Positions 46,482 to 56,478 of a DNA stretch of 64,000 nt are shown piece by piece. The position numbers and the translations under genes are program-made. Source of the DNA: Primorskyibacter aestuariivivens (GTDB lineage: Bacteria; Pseudomonadota; Alphaproteobacteria; Rhodobacterales; Rhodobacteraceae); assembly GCF_028023675.1 (NCBI RefSeq), contig NZ_JAQIOZ010000015.1, positions 1-64,000 on the forward strand. Reading direction: 5' to 3'. The notes under the pieces are model-generated. The model was not told where the DNA came from, did no database searches, and worked only from the letters and a program-made list of their open reading frames with translations. The stretch's first letter is position 1. Each line of letters starts with the position of its first letter.

Positions 46482-46510
46482 GCCGACCTTAAAGGTTTTG
46501 AGAAAAACAG

Positions 46511-46540
46511 GGGGATCGGCAAACGCCGGTCCCCTTTCTC
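46511..46540 (+). terminator. Intrinsic terminator after rpmA
   Basis: A 10-bp stem GGGGATCGGC / GCCGGTCCCC (one G-U pair) with loop AAAC is followed by TTTCTC. It lies 30 bp after the rpmA stop and before the next exporter gene. Confidence 0.8.
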
Positions 46541-46564
46541 GTTCCAGTTGTGAAAGGCCCAGAT

Positions 46565-47170
46565 ATGTCCGTGGCCGTTGCATCCTACCTGACCTTTGCC
46601 GCCAGCCAGATCGGAACCCCCGGTCCGGCCAATATGGCGTTGATGGCGACGGGTGCGCGCTATGGGCTGCGCGCGGCGCTGCCCTTTGTGGCGGGCGTGG
46701 CATTGGGCAAGCAACTGGTGATCTGGCCGGTGGGCTTTGGCCTGATGGGGCTGGCGACAGAGGTCCCTTGGCTCTTTGAGGCGCTGAAATGGGCCTGTAT
46801 CGCCTATATCTGCTGGCTGGCGTGGAAGATCGCGAATCTGCGGCTGCAACCGGGGGAGGAGGCCGCTGCGGCACCCGGATTTGCGGCGGGTTTGCTGGTC
46901 CATCCGCTCAATCCCAAGGCCTGGGCGATGATCGTCACGGGGTTTACAACTTTCGTCGAGCCCGGCACGCCCACCTTGCAAGCCACGGCGACAATCGCCA
47001 TCTGTCTGTTATCCTTGCAGATTATTCTGCACCCGATGTGGACATTTGCCGGTGACCGGATCGCGCGCCTTGTGGCCGGAAAAAGACAAGAAAAATACCT
47101 GATGTGGACACTTGCGGCGCTTACCGTCGCCTCCGTCTTCATCGTGCTGTTCAGAGGAGGAACCGCATGA
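46565..47170 (+). CDS. LysE/RhtB family exporter
   Basis: A 201-residue membrane protein with about six hydrophobic helices. The family start SQIGTPGPANMALMATGARYG and HPLNPKAWAMIVTGFT are present. Exports an amino acid or derivative in relatives; substrate unknown. I choose the ATG at 46565 with AAAGG upstream rather than a GTG at 46550. Its stop overlaps the ATG of the acetyltransferase gene (ATGA), suggesting that the two act together. Confidence 0.87.
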   Translation: MSVAVASYLTFAASQIGTPGPANMALMATGARYGLRAALPFVAGVALGKQLVIWPVGFGLMGLATEVPWLFEALKWACIAYICWLAWKIANLRLQPGEEAAAAPGFAAGLLVHPLNPKAWAMIVTGFTTFVEPGTPTLQATATIAICLLSLQIILHPMWTFAGDRIARLVAGKRQEKYLMWTLAALTVASVFIVLFRGGTA

Positions 47171-47709
47171 CCGCCCAGGAGCATGTCGTTGTGCAACCAT
47201 TGATCGAAACCCCGCGTGTTGACCTGCGCCCGCTGCGCCGGTCCGATATGGGGCTGATCGAGATGTATGCCTCGGACGAGCGGGTGGCGCGCATGACCAC
47301 GTCGATCCCGCATCCGGTGCCGCCGGGTCTGACCGAAGCTTTTGTGAACCGCGCCATGTCAGAGGACCGTAACGAAGATGTCTGGGCCATGGACGGCACC
47401 AAGCAGGGCGCGTCCGAGGTCATGGGGTTGATCGCGCTGGAGCGCATGGACCGCAATCAAAGCGAAGTCGGGTTCTGGGTGGCGCCGCCATATTGGAATA
47501 CCGGGCTTGCCTCGGACGCGGTGCGCGCATTGATCGAAGCCAACCCGATGGACAATGACACGATCTTTGCCTCCGTGTTTCAGGATAACCCGGCCTCGGC
47601 GCGGGTGCTGACCAATTGTGGGTTTTCCTATGTGGGCGATGCCGAAAGCTATTCGGTGGCGCGCGCGGCGCAGGTGCCGACCTGGACCTATATCTGCAAG
47701 ATGCGCTAG
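47167..47709 (+). CDS. GNAT family N-acetyltransferase
   Basis: A 180-residue acetyltransferase of the RimJ/RimL type: RVDLRPLRRSDMGLIEMYAS at the start, EVGFWVAPPYWNTGLASDAV with the acetyl-CoA region, and DNPASARVLTNCGFSYVG near the end. It is coupled by an ATGA overlap to a LysE-type exporter, so one may modify and the other export a related compound. The exact substrate is unknown. Confidence 0.88.
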   Translation: MTAQEHVVVQPLIETPRVDLRPLRRSDMGLIEMYASDERVARMTTSIPHPVPPGLTEAFVNRAMSEDRNEDVWAMDGTKQGASEVMGLIALERMDRNQSEVGFWVAPPYWNTGLASDAVRALIEANPMDNDTIFASVFQDNPASARVLTNCGFSYVGDAESYSVARAAQVPTWTYICKMR

Positions 47710-47733
47710 GGCCTTCGGGCCGGGGCGCTTTTG

Positions 47734-47757
47734 CGTATTTTCAAAGAGAAGAAGAGC
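47734..47757 (-). repeat. Dispersed intergenic repeat, copy B (reverse orientation)
   Basis: Reading the minus strand gives CTTCTTCTCTTTGAAAATAC, differing by one base from the block at 13237 and 49984. It lies between the acetyltransferase gene and obgE. Confidence 0.65.
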
Positions 47758-47820
47758 AGGGTGCGTCCCGCCCGACCCCATGGGGGGCTTGAGAGCCGGG
47801 CGCGCTTTGTCTATCGCTGA

Positions 47821-49976
<2,156 letters not shown>

Positions 49977-49983
49977 TCCGCAT

Positions 49984-50016
49984 CTTCTTCTGTTTGAAAA
50001 TACCTCCGCCGGAGGC
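49984..50016 (+). repeat. Dispersed intergenic repeat, copy C
   Basis: CTTCTTCTGTTTGAAAATAC is identical for at least 20 bases to copy A at 13237, and is followed by a CCTCCGCCGGAGG hairpin. It lies between proB and proA. Confidence 0.75.
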
Positions 50017-50055
50017 ATAAAACCTCTGGCACAACGCAAACCAAAGGCCAAAGCG

Positions 50056-51321
50056 ATGAAAGATATCACCGACATCCCCGCTCTCATGACCGATATCGGC
50101 GCGCGCGCCAAAGCGGCAGCAAGCGAGTTGGCCTTTGCTCCAGCGGCGCAGAAGCAACAGGCGCTTGAGGCGGCGGCAGACGCGGTCTGGGCCGCGCGCG
50201 CGGCGATCATCGAGGCCAATGCCAAGGATATGGCGTTCGGGCGTGGCAAGGGGCTGTCGGATGCGATGATGGACCGGCTGATGCTGGACGAGGCGCGCAT
50301 TCAGGGCATCGTCGAGGGCTTGCGCGCTGTGGCGGCACAGGATGATCCTGTTGGCGAAGTGATGGCCGAATGGGACCGGCCCACGGGGCTGCATATCAAA
50401 CGCGTGCGCACGCCGCTGGGCGTTGTGGGCGTGATTTACGAGTCCCGCCCCAATGTGACGGCGGATGCGGGCGCGCTGTGCCTCAAGGCGGGCAATGCGG
50501 TGATCCTGCGCGGCGGGTCGGAGAGCTTTCATTCCTCGGGCGCGATTCATGCCGCGCTGGTCGAAGGGCTGAAAGCCGCCGGGCTGCCCGAGGATGCCAT
50601 TCAACTGGTGCCCACGCGCGATCGGGCGGCGGTGAGCGAAATGCTGACCATGACAGACTATATCGACGTGATCGTGCCGCGCGGTGGCAAGGGGCTTGTG
50701 GGGCTGGTGCAGCGCGAGGCGCGGGTGCCGGTCTTTGCCCATCTCGAAGGCATCGTTCATATCTATCTCGATGCGGCGGCCGATCCGGTCAAGGCGCTGG
50801 ACGTGGTGATGAACGCCAAGACCCGGCGGACGGGGATTTGCGGCGCGGCGGAATGCTTGCTGATCCATCGTGATATCGTCGACACGGTCGGTCAGGGGGT
50901 GATCCGGGCGCTGATTGATGCGGGGGTCGAGGTGCGCGCCGACGCGGCGTTGCAAAAGATCCCTGGCACCGTTCCGGCGGGGGACGAGGACTGGGGCTGC
51001 GAATATCTCGACAGCATCATTGCCGCCAAGGTGGTGGAGGACGTGGACGGGGCGATTGCCCATATCCGCGATTACAGCTCCAACCACACCGACTGTATCA
51101 TCACCGAGGATGACGCCGCCGCGGACCGCTTTTTCCAGCGCATCGACAGCGCCATCCTGATGCGCAATGCCTCGACCCAGTTCGCCGATGGCGGTGAGTT
51201 CGGTATGGGCGCGGAGATCGGCATTGCCACGGGCAAGATGCATGCGCGCGGGCCGGTCGGCGCGGCGCAGCTGACCAGCTTCAAATACCTCGTGACCGGG
51301 GATGGCACGACGCGGGGCTAA
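50056..51321 (+). CDS. proA: Gamma-glutamyl phosphate reductase
   Basis: A 421-residue aldehyde-dehydrogenase-type enzyme that reduces glutamyl-5-phosphate to the semialdehyde in proline synthesis. It has the ADH-like [35 protein letters not shown], and the active-site region [18 protein letters not shown] with the catalytic Cys. It is complete; proB lies upstream on the same strand with a short repeat between. It converges on chpT. Confidence 0.96.
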   Translation: MKDITDIPALMTDIGARAKAAASELAFAPAAQKQQALEAAADAVWAARAAIIEANAKDMAFGRGKGLSDAMMDRLMLDEARIQGIVEGLRAVAAQDDPVGEVMAEWDRPTGLHIKRVRTPLGVVGVIYESRPNVTADAGALCLKAGNAVILRGGSESFHSSGAIHAALVEGLKAAGLPEDAIQLVPTRDRAAVSEMLTMTDYIDVIVPRGGKGLVGLVQREARVPVFAHLEGIVHIYLDAAADPVKALDVVMNAKTRRTGICGAAECLLIHRDIVDTVGQGVIRALIDAGVEVRADAALQKIPGTVPAGDEDWGCEYLDSIIAAKVVEDVDGAIAHIRDYSSNHTDCIITEDDAAADRFFQRIDSAILMRNASTQFADGGEFGMGAEIGIATGKMHARGPVGAAQLTSFKYLVTGDGTTRG

Positions 51322-51329
51322 AGCGGCGA

Positions 51330-51956
51330 TCAGACCGTCAGGACGATCTCCTCTGCGCTCAGGTGGACAGCCGGGGCGCGGTTCATCGGACTGGCCAGAA
51401 GTGGCAACATCGCGAATTGTACTTCGGCGGGGCTGAAATTCAGCTCCGTCGCATCGTTTGGCAGGGCGCGGGTCAGAGCGGCCATTTCATTCCAGACCGC
51501 ATTAAGGGAATTGGTCATGCGATGACCGGTGGCCGTCAGTCGCCATCTGTCCTCGTCACGGGCGCAGGTGATCTGACCGCCATGGGGGATCGTCGTTTCA
51601 AGGCATTGCAAGGCAAGGAAGGCAAGCTGCACCTCCTGCCGGGGCTGGTCACCCGAGACTTTCCAATGCACGTTGATCCGGCCGCCGATATAGGTGCCGT
51701 CAAGGATCGTGCGGCATTCGGTTTCCGACACGCGGGATGCGTTATTGGCAAAGCCAAAGGCGATACGGAACAGGCGGATACGGGCATTGGCGTTGCTGCA
51801 GCTTTCCGAGATCAGCGACAGTTCAGGACTCGTATCGCTGGCCCCGCCAAGGCTCATCAGTTCCAACCCGTTCGAAATGGCGCCCACGGGGCTGATCAGG
51901 TCGTGGCAGATGCGCGAGGCTATCAGCGCGGCCAGTTTTGGCGTATGCAGGGTCAT
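51330..51956 (-). CDS. chpT: Histidine phosphotransferase ChpT
   Basis: A 208-residue protein that carries phosphate from CckA to CtrA (and CpdR). It lacks catalytic ATPase motifs but has the DHp-like helix LAALIASRICHDLISPVGAI with the phospho-accepting His18, followed by a degenerate Bergerat-fold domain. The start is at the ATG at 51956 (MTLHTPKLAAL), with GGGAG seven bases upstream. It is transcribed divergently from the DUF3553 gene with only 24 bp between the starts. Together with CckA (31692-34025) this gives two of the three relay components; ctrA itself is not in the window. Confidence 0.92.
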   Translation of the reverse strand: MTLHTPKLAALIASRICHDLISPVGAISNGLELMSLGGASDTSPELSLISESCSNANARIRLFRIAFGFANNASRVSETECRTILDGTYIGGRINVHWKVSGDQPRQEVQLAFLALQCLETTIPHGGQITCARDEDRWRLTATGHRMTNSLNAVWNEMAALTRALPNDATELNFSPAEVQFAMLPLLASPMNRAPAVHLSAEEIVLTV

Positions 51957-51980
51957 GACAAGCTCCCGGAGGCGTGACGG

Positions 51981-52163
51981 ATGAATGATTTCAATGCTTT
52001 GCTGGAGCCCGGCAACCTCGTGCGGCATCCCGGCCAGCCGGATTGGGGGGTGGGGCAGGTCCAGTCGAATATCGGTGGCAAGATCACTGTCAATTTCCGC
52101 GAAGCTGGCAAAGTTGTGGTTGATGGCAGCCAGATCGCGCTGGAACTGGTCTATGACGACTAG
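51981..52163 (+). CDS. DUF3553 protein
   Basis: A 60-residue protein with the DUF3553 sequence: EPGNLVRHPGQPDWGVGQVQ, GGKITVNFREAGKVVV. It looks like a small beta barrel (Tudor/KOW-like), as found at the C-terminus of UvrD/CarD-type proteins; the function of stand-alone copies is unknown. It is read away from chpT and shares its promoter region. A perfect CtrA site lies right after its stop codon. Confidence 0.85.
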   Translation: MNDFNALLEPGNLVRHPGQPDWGVGQVQSNIGGKITVNFREAGKVVVDGSQIALELVYDD

Positions 52164-52179
52164 GCTAGCCGCAAAGTGG

Positions 52180-52194
52180 TTAACACAACTTTAA
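52180..52194 (+). promoter_or_regulatory. Perfect CtrA site upstream of olsB-olsA
   Basis: TTAACACAACTTTAA is an exact match to TTAA-N7-TTAA. It sits 16 bp after the DUF3553 stop and 101 bp before the olsB start. It could act on the ols genes; control of the DUF3553/chpT side is less likely because their starts lie upstream. Confidence 0.65.
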
Positions 52195-52295
52195 GTCGTG
52201 CCTTGGGGTAGCATGGGACCGAGGCGCAAATTGTCCGGCTTGTTGTCAAGCGCGGCTTCAACGCCTAAGACACGCGCAGCTTGGAAAGGCGCGCG

Positions 52296-53069
52296 ATGAT
52301 CCGCAATACACCAGACTTTTCGGTCCGCCTGGCACAGGATGACGCCGACCTGCGCGCGGCGCAGGCGCTGCGGTATCGCGTCTTTGTGCAGGAGCTGGGT
52401 GGCGGCGGCGCGATGGTGGATCACGAGGCCGGGCTGGAGCGCGACCGGTTCGATCCGTTTTTCGATCACCTGCTGCTGTTTGATCATGCCCGCGACACGG
52501 ACCCGGTGGTGGGCGTTTACCGCGTATTGCGCGATGATCAGGCGGAGCGGGCCGGGCAATTCTATTCCGACGATGAATATGACCTGAGCGCGCTGCGGGC
52601 CACTGGCCGGAGGTTGATGGAACTGGGGCGGTCCTGCCTGCATGAAGACTATCGCGGCGGCACGGCGATGATGCATCTGTGGCAGGGGCTGGTCGAGTAT
52701 GTGCAGGCGCACGGGATCGAGGTTCTGTTTGGCGTGGCCAGCTTTCACGGTACCGACGCAACGGCCTTGGCGCAGCCGCTGTCGCTGCTCTATCACAAGC
52801 ATCTGGCGCCCGATGAGCTGCGCGTGCGGGCGCGCGACGCGCATCGGCAGGAAATGAACCTGTTGCCGCCCGATCAGATCGACCGCAAGGCGGCGATGTT
52901 GCAGACCCCGGCGCTGATCAAGGCCTATCTGCGGTTGGGGGGCTGTGTCGGCGATGGGGCGTGGATTGATCACGCGTTCAACACCACCGATGTCTGTCTG
53001 GTGATGGATACCGACCGCATGAACGCGCGGCAGCGGCAGATTTATACCGGCGAAAGGGCGGCGACATGA
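52296..53069 (+). CDS. olsB: L-ornithine N-alpha-acyltransferase OlsB
   Basis: A 257-residue acyltransferase that attaches a 3-hydroxy fatty acid to ornithine, the first step to phosphorus-free ornithine lipids. Features: ALRYRVFVQELGGGGAMVDH, VVGVYRVLRDDQAERAGQF, LMELGRSCLHEDYRGGTAMM and GIEVLFGVASFHGTDATALA, as in the OlsB/hemolysin-type GNAT family. The ATG at 52296 is preceded by GGAAAGG; the olsA start overlaps the stop by 4 bp (ATGA). A CtrA site lies upstream. Confidence 0.92.
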   Translation: MIRNTPDFSVRLAQDDADLRAAQALRYRVFVQELGGGGAMVDHEAGLERDRFDPFFDHLLLFDHARDTDPVVGVYRVLRDDQAERAGQFYSDDEYDLSALRATGRRLMELGRSCLHEDYRGGTAMMHLWQGLVEYVQAHGIEVLFGVASFHGTDATALAQPLSLLYHKHLAPDELRVRARDAHRQEMNLLPPDQIDRKAAMLQTPALIKAYLRLGGCVGDGAWIDHAFNTTDVCLVMDTDRMNARQRQIYTGERAAT

Positions 53070-53911
53070 GCCCGACGTGGAGAGGGGATGACCCGCCGCC
53101 GCTACCCCTGCCGAAAGCTGTGGGCGACTGGCTTCGGGTGCTGCGGCGGGGTGTGCCGATGATCCTGCTTATCATGCTGGGACTGCTGGTGAAATTCCTG
53201 CTGCGGATCGTGGAATACCCGCTTTTTGGCCTGCGCCGCCCGGTGACGCCGGTGATTACCACATGGGTCTGCCGCGGGGCGCTGCGGCTCATGGGAGTGC
53301 GGTTGGTTGTGCGTGGGCGGCCGATGACGCATCGCGGCGCGACGGTGGCCAATCATGCGTCGTGGCTGGATATTTTCGTATTGAACGCGACGCGGCAACT
53401 GTATTTCGTGTCCAAGTCCGAGGTGGCGCAATGGCCCGGCATTGGCTGGCTGGCGCGGGCGACCGGGACGCTGTTTATTTCGCGCGATCCAAGGCAGGCC
53501 AAGGCGCAGGCCGAACAGTTCCGCGAACGGCTGTTGGCGGGGCATCAGCTGTTGTTTTTCCCCGAAGGCACGTCGACCGATACGCTGCGCGTGCTGCCGT
53601 TCAAGCCGACGCTGTTCGCGGCGTTCTTTGATGAGGAACTGCGCCATGCGATGCATATTCAGCCGGTGAGCGTGGCCTATCACCCGCCCGAGGGGGAGAG
53701 CGCGCGCTATTACGGCTGGTGGGGGGATATGGATTTCGGGCCGCATCTTCTGGCGATGCTGGCCACGCCGCGGCACGGGTCCGTGGAGGTGGTGTTCCAT
53801 CCGCCGGTGCGGGTGGATGACAGCCCGAACCGCAAGACATTGGCGCGCGAGGTGGAAGAGACCGTGCGCGCCGGGTTGCAGGCGGCGCGCCATGGGGTCG
53901 TGGCGGAGTAG
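53066..53911 (+). CDS. olsA: Lyso-ornithine lipid acyltransferase OlsA (PlsC family)
   Basis: A 281-residue membrane-bound acyltransferase that adds the second fatty acid to lyso-ornithine lipid. N-terminal hydrophobic helix (VPMILLIMLGLLVKFLLRI), then the PlsC motifs: VANHASWLDIFVLNA (NHxxxxD; here NHASWLD), LFFPEGTSTDTLRVLPFKPT (FPEGTxS) and a final hydrophobic block. Its start overlaps olsB (ATGA). The pair makes ornithine lipids, which in R. capsulatus need both genes. A palindromic repeat lies right behind it. Confidence 0.93.
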   Translation: MSPTWRGDDPPPLPLPKAVGDWLRVLRRGVPMILLIMLGLLVKFLLRIVEYPLFGLRRPVTPVITTWVCRGALRLMGVRLVVRGRPMTHRGATVANHASWLDIFVLNATRQLYFVSKSEVAQWPGIGWLARATGTLFISRDPRQAKAQAEQFRERLLAGHQLLFFPEGTSTDTLRVLPFKPTLFAAFFDEELRHAMHIQPVSVAYHPPEGESARYYGWWGDMDFGPHLLAMLATPRHGSVEVVFHPPVRVDDSPNRKTLAREVEETVRAGLQAARHGVVAE

Positions 53912-53916
53912 TGGCT

Positions 53917-54022
53917 TAGAGCGTGCCGCGTTCATTCGCATTCACGCGCCCCGCTCCAAGCTGTTGATAACGCATGTCCGAGGAGCGCAAAACCGGTGCC
54001 CACTTTTGCGCGACATGCTCTA
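53917..54022. repeat. 106-bp palindromic repeat between olsA and a ThiE-like gene
   Basis: The ends are an imperfect inverted repeat, TAGAGCGTGCCGCG on the left and CGCGACATGCTCTA on the right (12 of 14 positions pair). Inside is an 8-bp hairpin GCGCAAAA / TTTTGCGC around CCGGTGCCCAC. From memory it resembles a palindromic element family common in rhizobia and other alphaproteobacteria. The right end CTA is the stop codon TAG of the ThiE-like gene. Confidence 0.8.
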
Positions 54023-54646
54023 GCCGCCGGTCATGGCGGCGTGAAATGCCTTGAGCGTCGCGGCGGGGTCTTCGCTGTCCCAGATCTCGTCACCGATGCC
54101 GAAGAAATCACTCACCGGGGCCAGTGCGCGGATGGTGTCGGCGTCCAGCGCGCCTTCGGCCACCACGGGGACCTCGATCATCTCGGACCACCACTGGAAC
54201 AACTCGGCTTCGGCGCGGCTGCCATCGCCAAGGGCATTGTCGCCCACGGGGCCGAAACAGACGTAGTCCGCCCCCGCTTCGCCCGCGTTCATGCCGTCAT
54301 GGCGCGAGGTGCCGGAGAACACGCCGACAATCGCATCTTCGCCAAGTGTCTTGCGCGCAGCGCGCACGCCGTGGGACCCGCCGGGCAGGTGCACCCCGTC
54401 CAGACCCAGCCGTTCGGCCAGCACCACATGGGTGTCGATCACCAGCGCGATGTCGCGGGCATGGGTGATCTCGCGCATCATGTCGGCGGCGCGGGAAATC
54501 GTGTCCTCGTCATGGCTGGCCAGAGCAAGCCGGACACAGGCCACCGGCGCCGCATCAAGAACGGCGGACAAGCTTTTGCCAAAGCTCGACAATTCAAAGG
54601 CGGGCGGTGTGATCAGGTAAATCTGGGGATGCTCGATCTCGGCCAT
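54020..54646 (-). CDS. Thiamine-phosphate synthase-like protein
   Basis: A 208-residue TIM-barrel protein of the ThiE/TenI family: QIYLITPPAF at the start, LVIDTHVVLAERLGLDGVHL (phosphate contact), VGVFSGTSRHDGMNAGEAGA and DYVCFGPVGD. ThiE joins the thiazole and pyrimidine to give thiamine phosphate; without thiazole genes beside it the function could differ (TenI-like). The stop codon TAG lies in the end of a palindromic repeat, so the last codons may have changed by the insertion of that element. Confidence 0.8.
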   Translation of the reverse strand: MAEIEHPQIYLITPPAFELSSFGKSLSAVLDAAPVACVRLALASHDEDTISRAADMMREITHARDIALVIDTHVVLAERLGLDGVHLPGGSHGVRAARKTLGEDAIVGVFSGTSRHDGMNAGEAGADYVCFGPVGDNALGDGSRAEAELFQWWSEMIEVPVVAEGALDADTIRALAPVSDFFGIGDEIWDSEDPAATLKAFHAAMTGG

Positions 54647-54702
54647 GTCGCGCTCCGCTTGAGGGGTGTTTGCCGTGCTATAGCCGGGAATGACCGGCTT
54701 GG

Positions 54703-55047
54703 CTACTTCGGGGCAAGCGTATCCACGAATTCCACCGCCAAGGCAAGCAGGCCCTTGCGGGTGTCATCGCGGCCCAGATCGTCTTCGTACAGCTCGATCA
54801 TGCCGCCCATGGGCCGCCCGGTAAAGGCCATGGGCTGGGCACCGGGGATGGCCAGCGCGGCCTCGGCCCGGTCCTTGCCCACGCGGTACATCAGCCCGCG
54901 TTTGTGCACACCGCAGAGCATGTTGCCCGCCATCATGAAACACAGCCCGCCGAACATGCGGCGTTCGTCCAACTCGTCGGCGCGGGGGCCAAGGGCGGCA
55001 CCGAGGTCTTCGCGCAACAGCGTTTCATGTCCGGGATCATAGGCCAT
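54703..55047 (-). CDS. TfoX/Sxy N-terminal domain protein
   Basis: A 114-residue protein with the TfoX N-terminal domain: GPRADELDERRMFGGLCFMM, then MAGNMLCGVHKRGLMYRVG and MGGMIELYEDDL. The domain alone is common in alphaproteobacteria; Haemophilus Sxy controls competence, but single-domain members are not known to do so. It is transcribed away from the trmJ-like gene. Confidence 0.85.
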   Translation of the reverse strand: MAYDPGHETLLREDLGAALGPRADELDERRMFGGLCFMMAGNMLCGVHKRGLMYRVGKDRAEAALAIPGAQPMAFTGRPMGGMIELYEDDLGRDDTRKGLLALAVEFVDTLAPK

Positions 55048-55118
55048 GGCGAGAGTTTAGCCGTTGCGGCGGTCCGAGGGAATTGTCTTGTGCCTCCGCG
55101 CATCGTAAAGGGCGGGCC

Positions 55119-55895
55119 ATGAGCAAAACGCAGACATACCGCCCGCAACCCGCCATGATCCTCGTCCGCCCGCAGATGGGCGAGAATATCGGGGGGGCGG
55201 CGCGTGCCATGTGGAATTTCGGTTTGGACCGGATGCGGGTGGTGGCCCCGCGCGATGGTTGGCCGAATGAAAAAGCCGTGGCCATGGCGTCGGGAGCGGG
55301 GCGGCTCCTGGATGAGGCGGGGCATTTTGCCAGCACGGCCGAGGCGGTGGGCGATTGCCACTATGTCTTTGCCACCACGGCGCGGCAGCGCGGGCTGACC
55401 AAACCGGTGGTGAGCCCGGAACGCGCCATGCAGATGGCGGCGGAAAAGATCGCTGCGGGCGAAAAGGTGGCGGTGCTTTTCGGGCCGGAACGCGCGGGGT
55501 TGGAAAATGACGATATTGCACTGGCCAATGCGATCATCTCGGTGCCGGTGAACCCGGATTTCCCATCGCTCAACCTGGCGCAGTGCGTGCTGCTGACGAG
55601 CTATGAATGGCGGCGGGCCAGCGAAGAGATCACCCATGAAGTGGTGGAAATGGCCCGCCGGGTTGATTGGGCCAATGGGGTTGAGATGGAAAAGCTGGCT
55701 GCGCATTACGAGGAGCGGCTGGATGAGGCAGGGTTTTTCTTTCCTCCGGCCAAGGCCGAGGGCATGAAGATCAACCTGCGCAACCTTTGGAGCCGGATGC
55801 AGCTCACCCGGGCGGATGTGCAGATGCTGCACGGGATCATGCGGCAGATGGTGCGCTGGAAGGAAAAAGCGGCCCCCAAAGATAAGGCGGACTGA
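55119..55895 (+). CDS. TrmJ-like tRNA 2'-O-methyltransferase
   Basis: A 258-residue SPOUT-class methyltransferase: MILVRPQMGENIGGAARAM at the start, FGPERAGLENDDIALANAII and VPVNPDFPSLNLAQCVLLTS, which form the SAM-binding trefoil knot. The closest match is TrmJ, which methylates cytidine or uridine 32 of tRNA. The start at 55119 gives the family N-terminus. Confidence 0.88.
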   Translation: MSKTQTYRPQPAMILVRPQMGENIGGAARAMWNFGLDRMRVVAPRDGWPNEKAVAMASGAGRLLDEAGHFASTAEAVGDCHYVFATTARQRGLTKPVVSPERAMQMAAEKIAAGEKVAVLFGPERAGLENDDIALANAIISVPVNPDFPSLNLAQCVLLTSYEWRRASEEITHEVVEMARRVDWANGVEMEKLAAHYEERLDEAGFFFPPAKAEGMKINLRNLWSRMQLTRADVQMLHGIMRQMVRWKEKAAPKDKAD

Positions 55896-55952
55896 CCTTT
55901 CGGTCAGCCCGCCCGGGTGATCCGGTCCGACGGGGAGGGTGCGGGACCCGGA

Positions 55953-56261
55953 TCAGTAGCTGTAATGCTTCTTTTTGTACTTCTTCTTGGGCTGGTAGTG
56001 GCATTCGTGGTTCTGCAGGTACTTGGCAGAGACCCAGTAGTAATGGCCCTTGTACTTGATTTTCGCCCAGCCGTGCTTGTAGCCGACCACGTGCACTTTG
56101 GTGCAGGAGCGCAGCACGCCATAGACATCGTAATGGGTGCCGGGGCCGGAGCGGGCATTGAGCGTGATGCCATATTCGACCCAATAGGCGGTGGCCGATG
56201 CGGCGGTTGCGGTGACAGTGGTGCCTGCGGCGAGAATAGCGGCAATAAGCAGTTTCTTCAT
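55953..56261 (-). CDS. Secreted SH3-domain protein
   Basis: A 102-residue protein with a signal peptide (residues 1-24, MKKLLIAAILAAGTTVTATA), then an SH3-type domain (YGITLNARSGPGTHYDVYGV; GWAKIKYKGHYYWVSAKYLQ) and a basic, Tyr-rich tail KKKYKKKHYSY. Bacterial SH3 domains of this kind bind cell-wall peptides. The two cysteines (about C53 and C87) could form a disulfide. It stands alone. Confidence 0.85.
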   Translation of the reverse strand: MKKLLIAAILAAGTTVTATAASATAYWVEYGITLNARSGPGTHYDVYGVLRSCTKVHVVGYKHGWAKIKYKGHYYWVSAKYLQNHECHYQPKKKYKKKHYSY

Positions 56262-56478
56262 GACTTGGTCCTCCAAGATGTGCAGCTGAAATCCTTGGGT
56301 GCTGCTGTTCGTGATGTGACCCAAATTAACCTTTTCGGGCTGAACCGCGTAGTCTGGAAAACCGGACGGAGGTATTCCTTACCCTTCGCTACGCTGCATC
56401 GGTGGTTTGCCAAACCGTCGCAGGGCGCTTGAAGCCCCTGAGGTGCGGCACTACTGTCCCGGCGAAACGGAGGGCAGG

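Noticed and set aside
54703-55047. A natural-competence regulator (Sxy)
   Set aside because: Only the N-terminal domain is present, and single-domain TfoX proteins are common in bacteria without this role.
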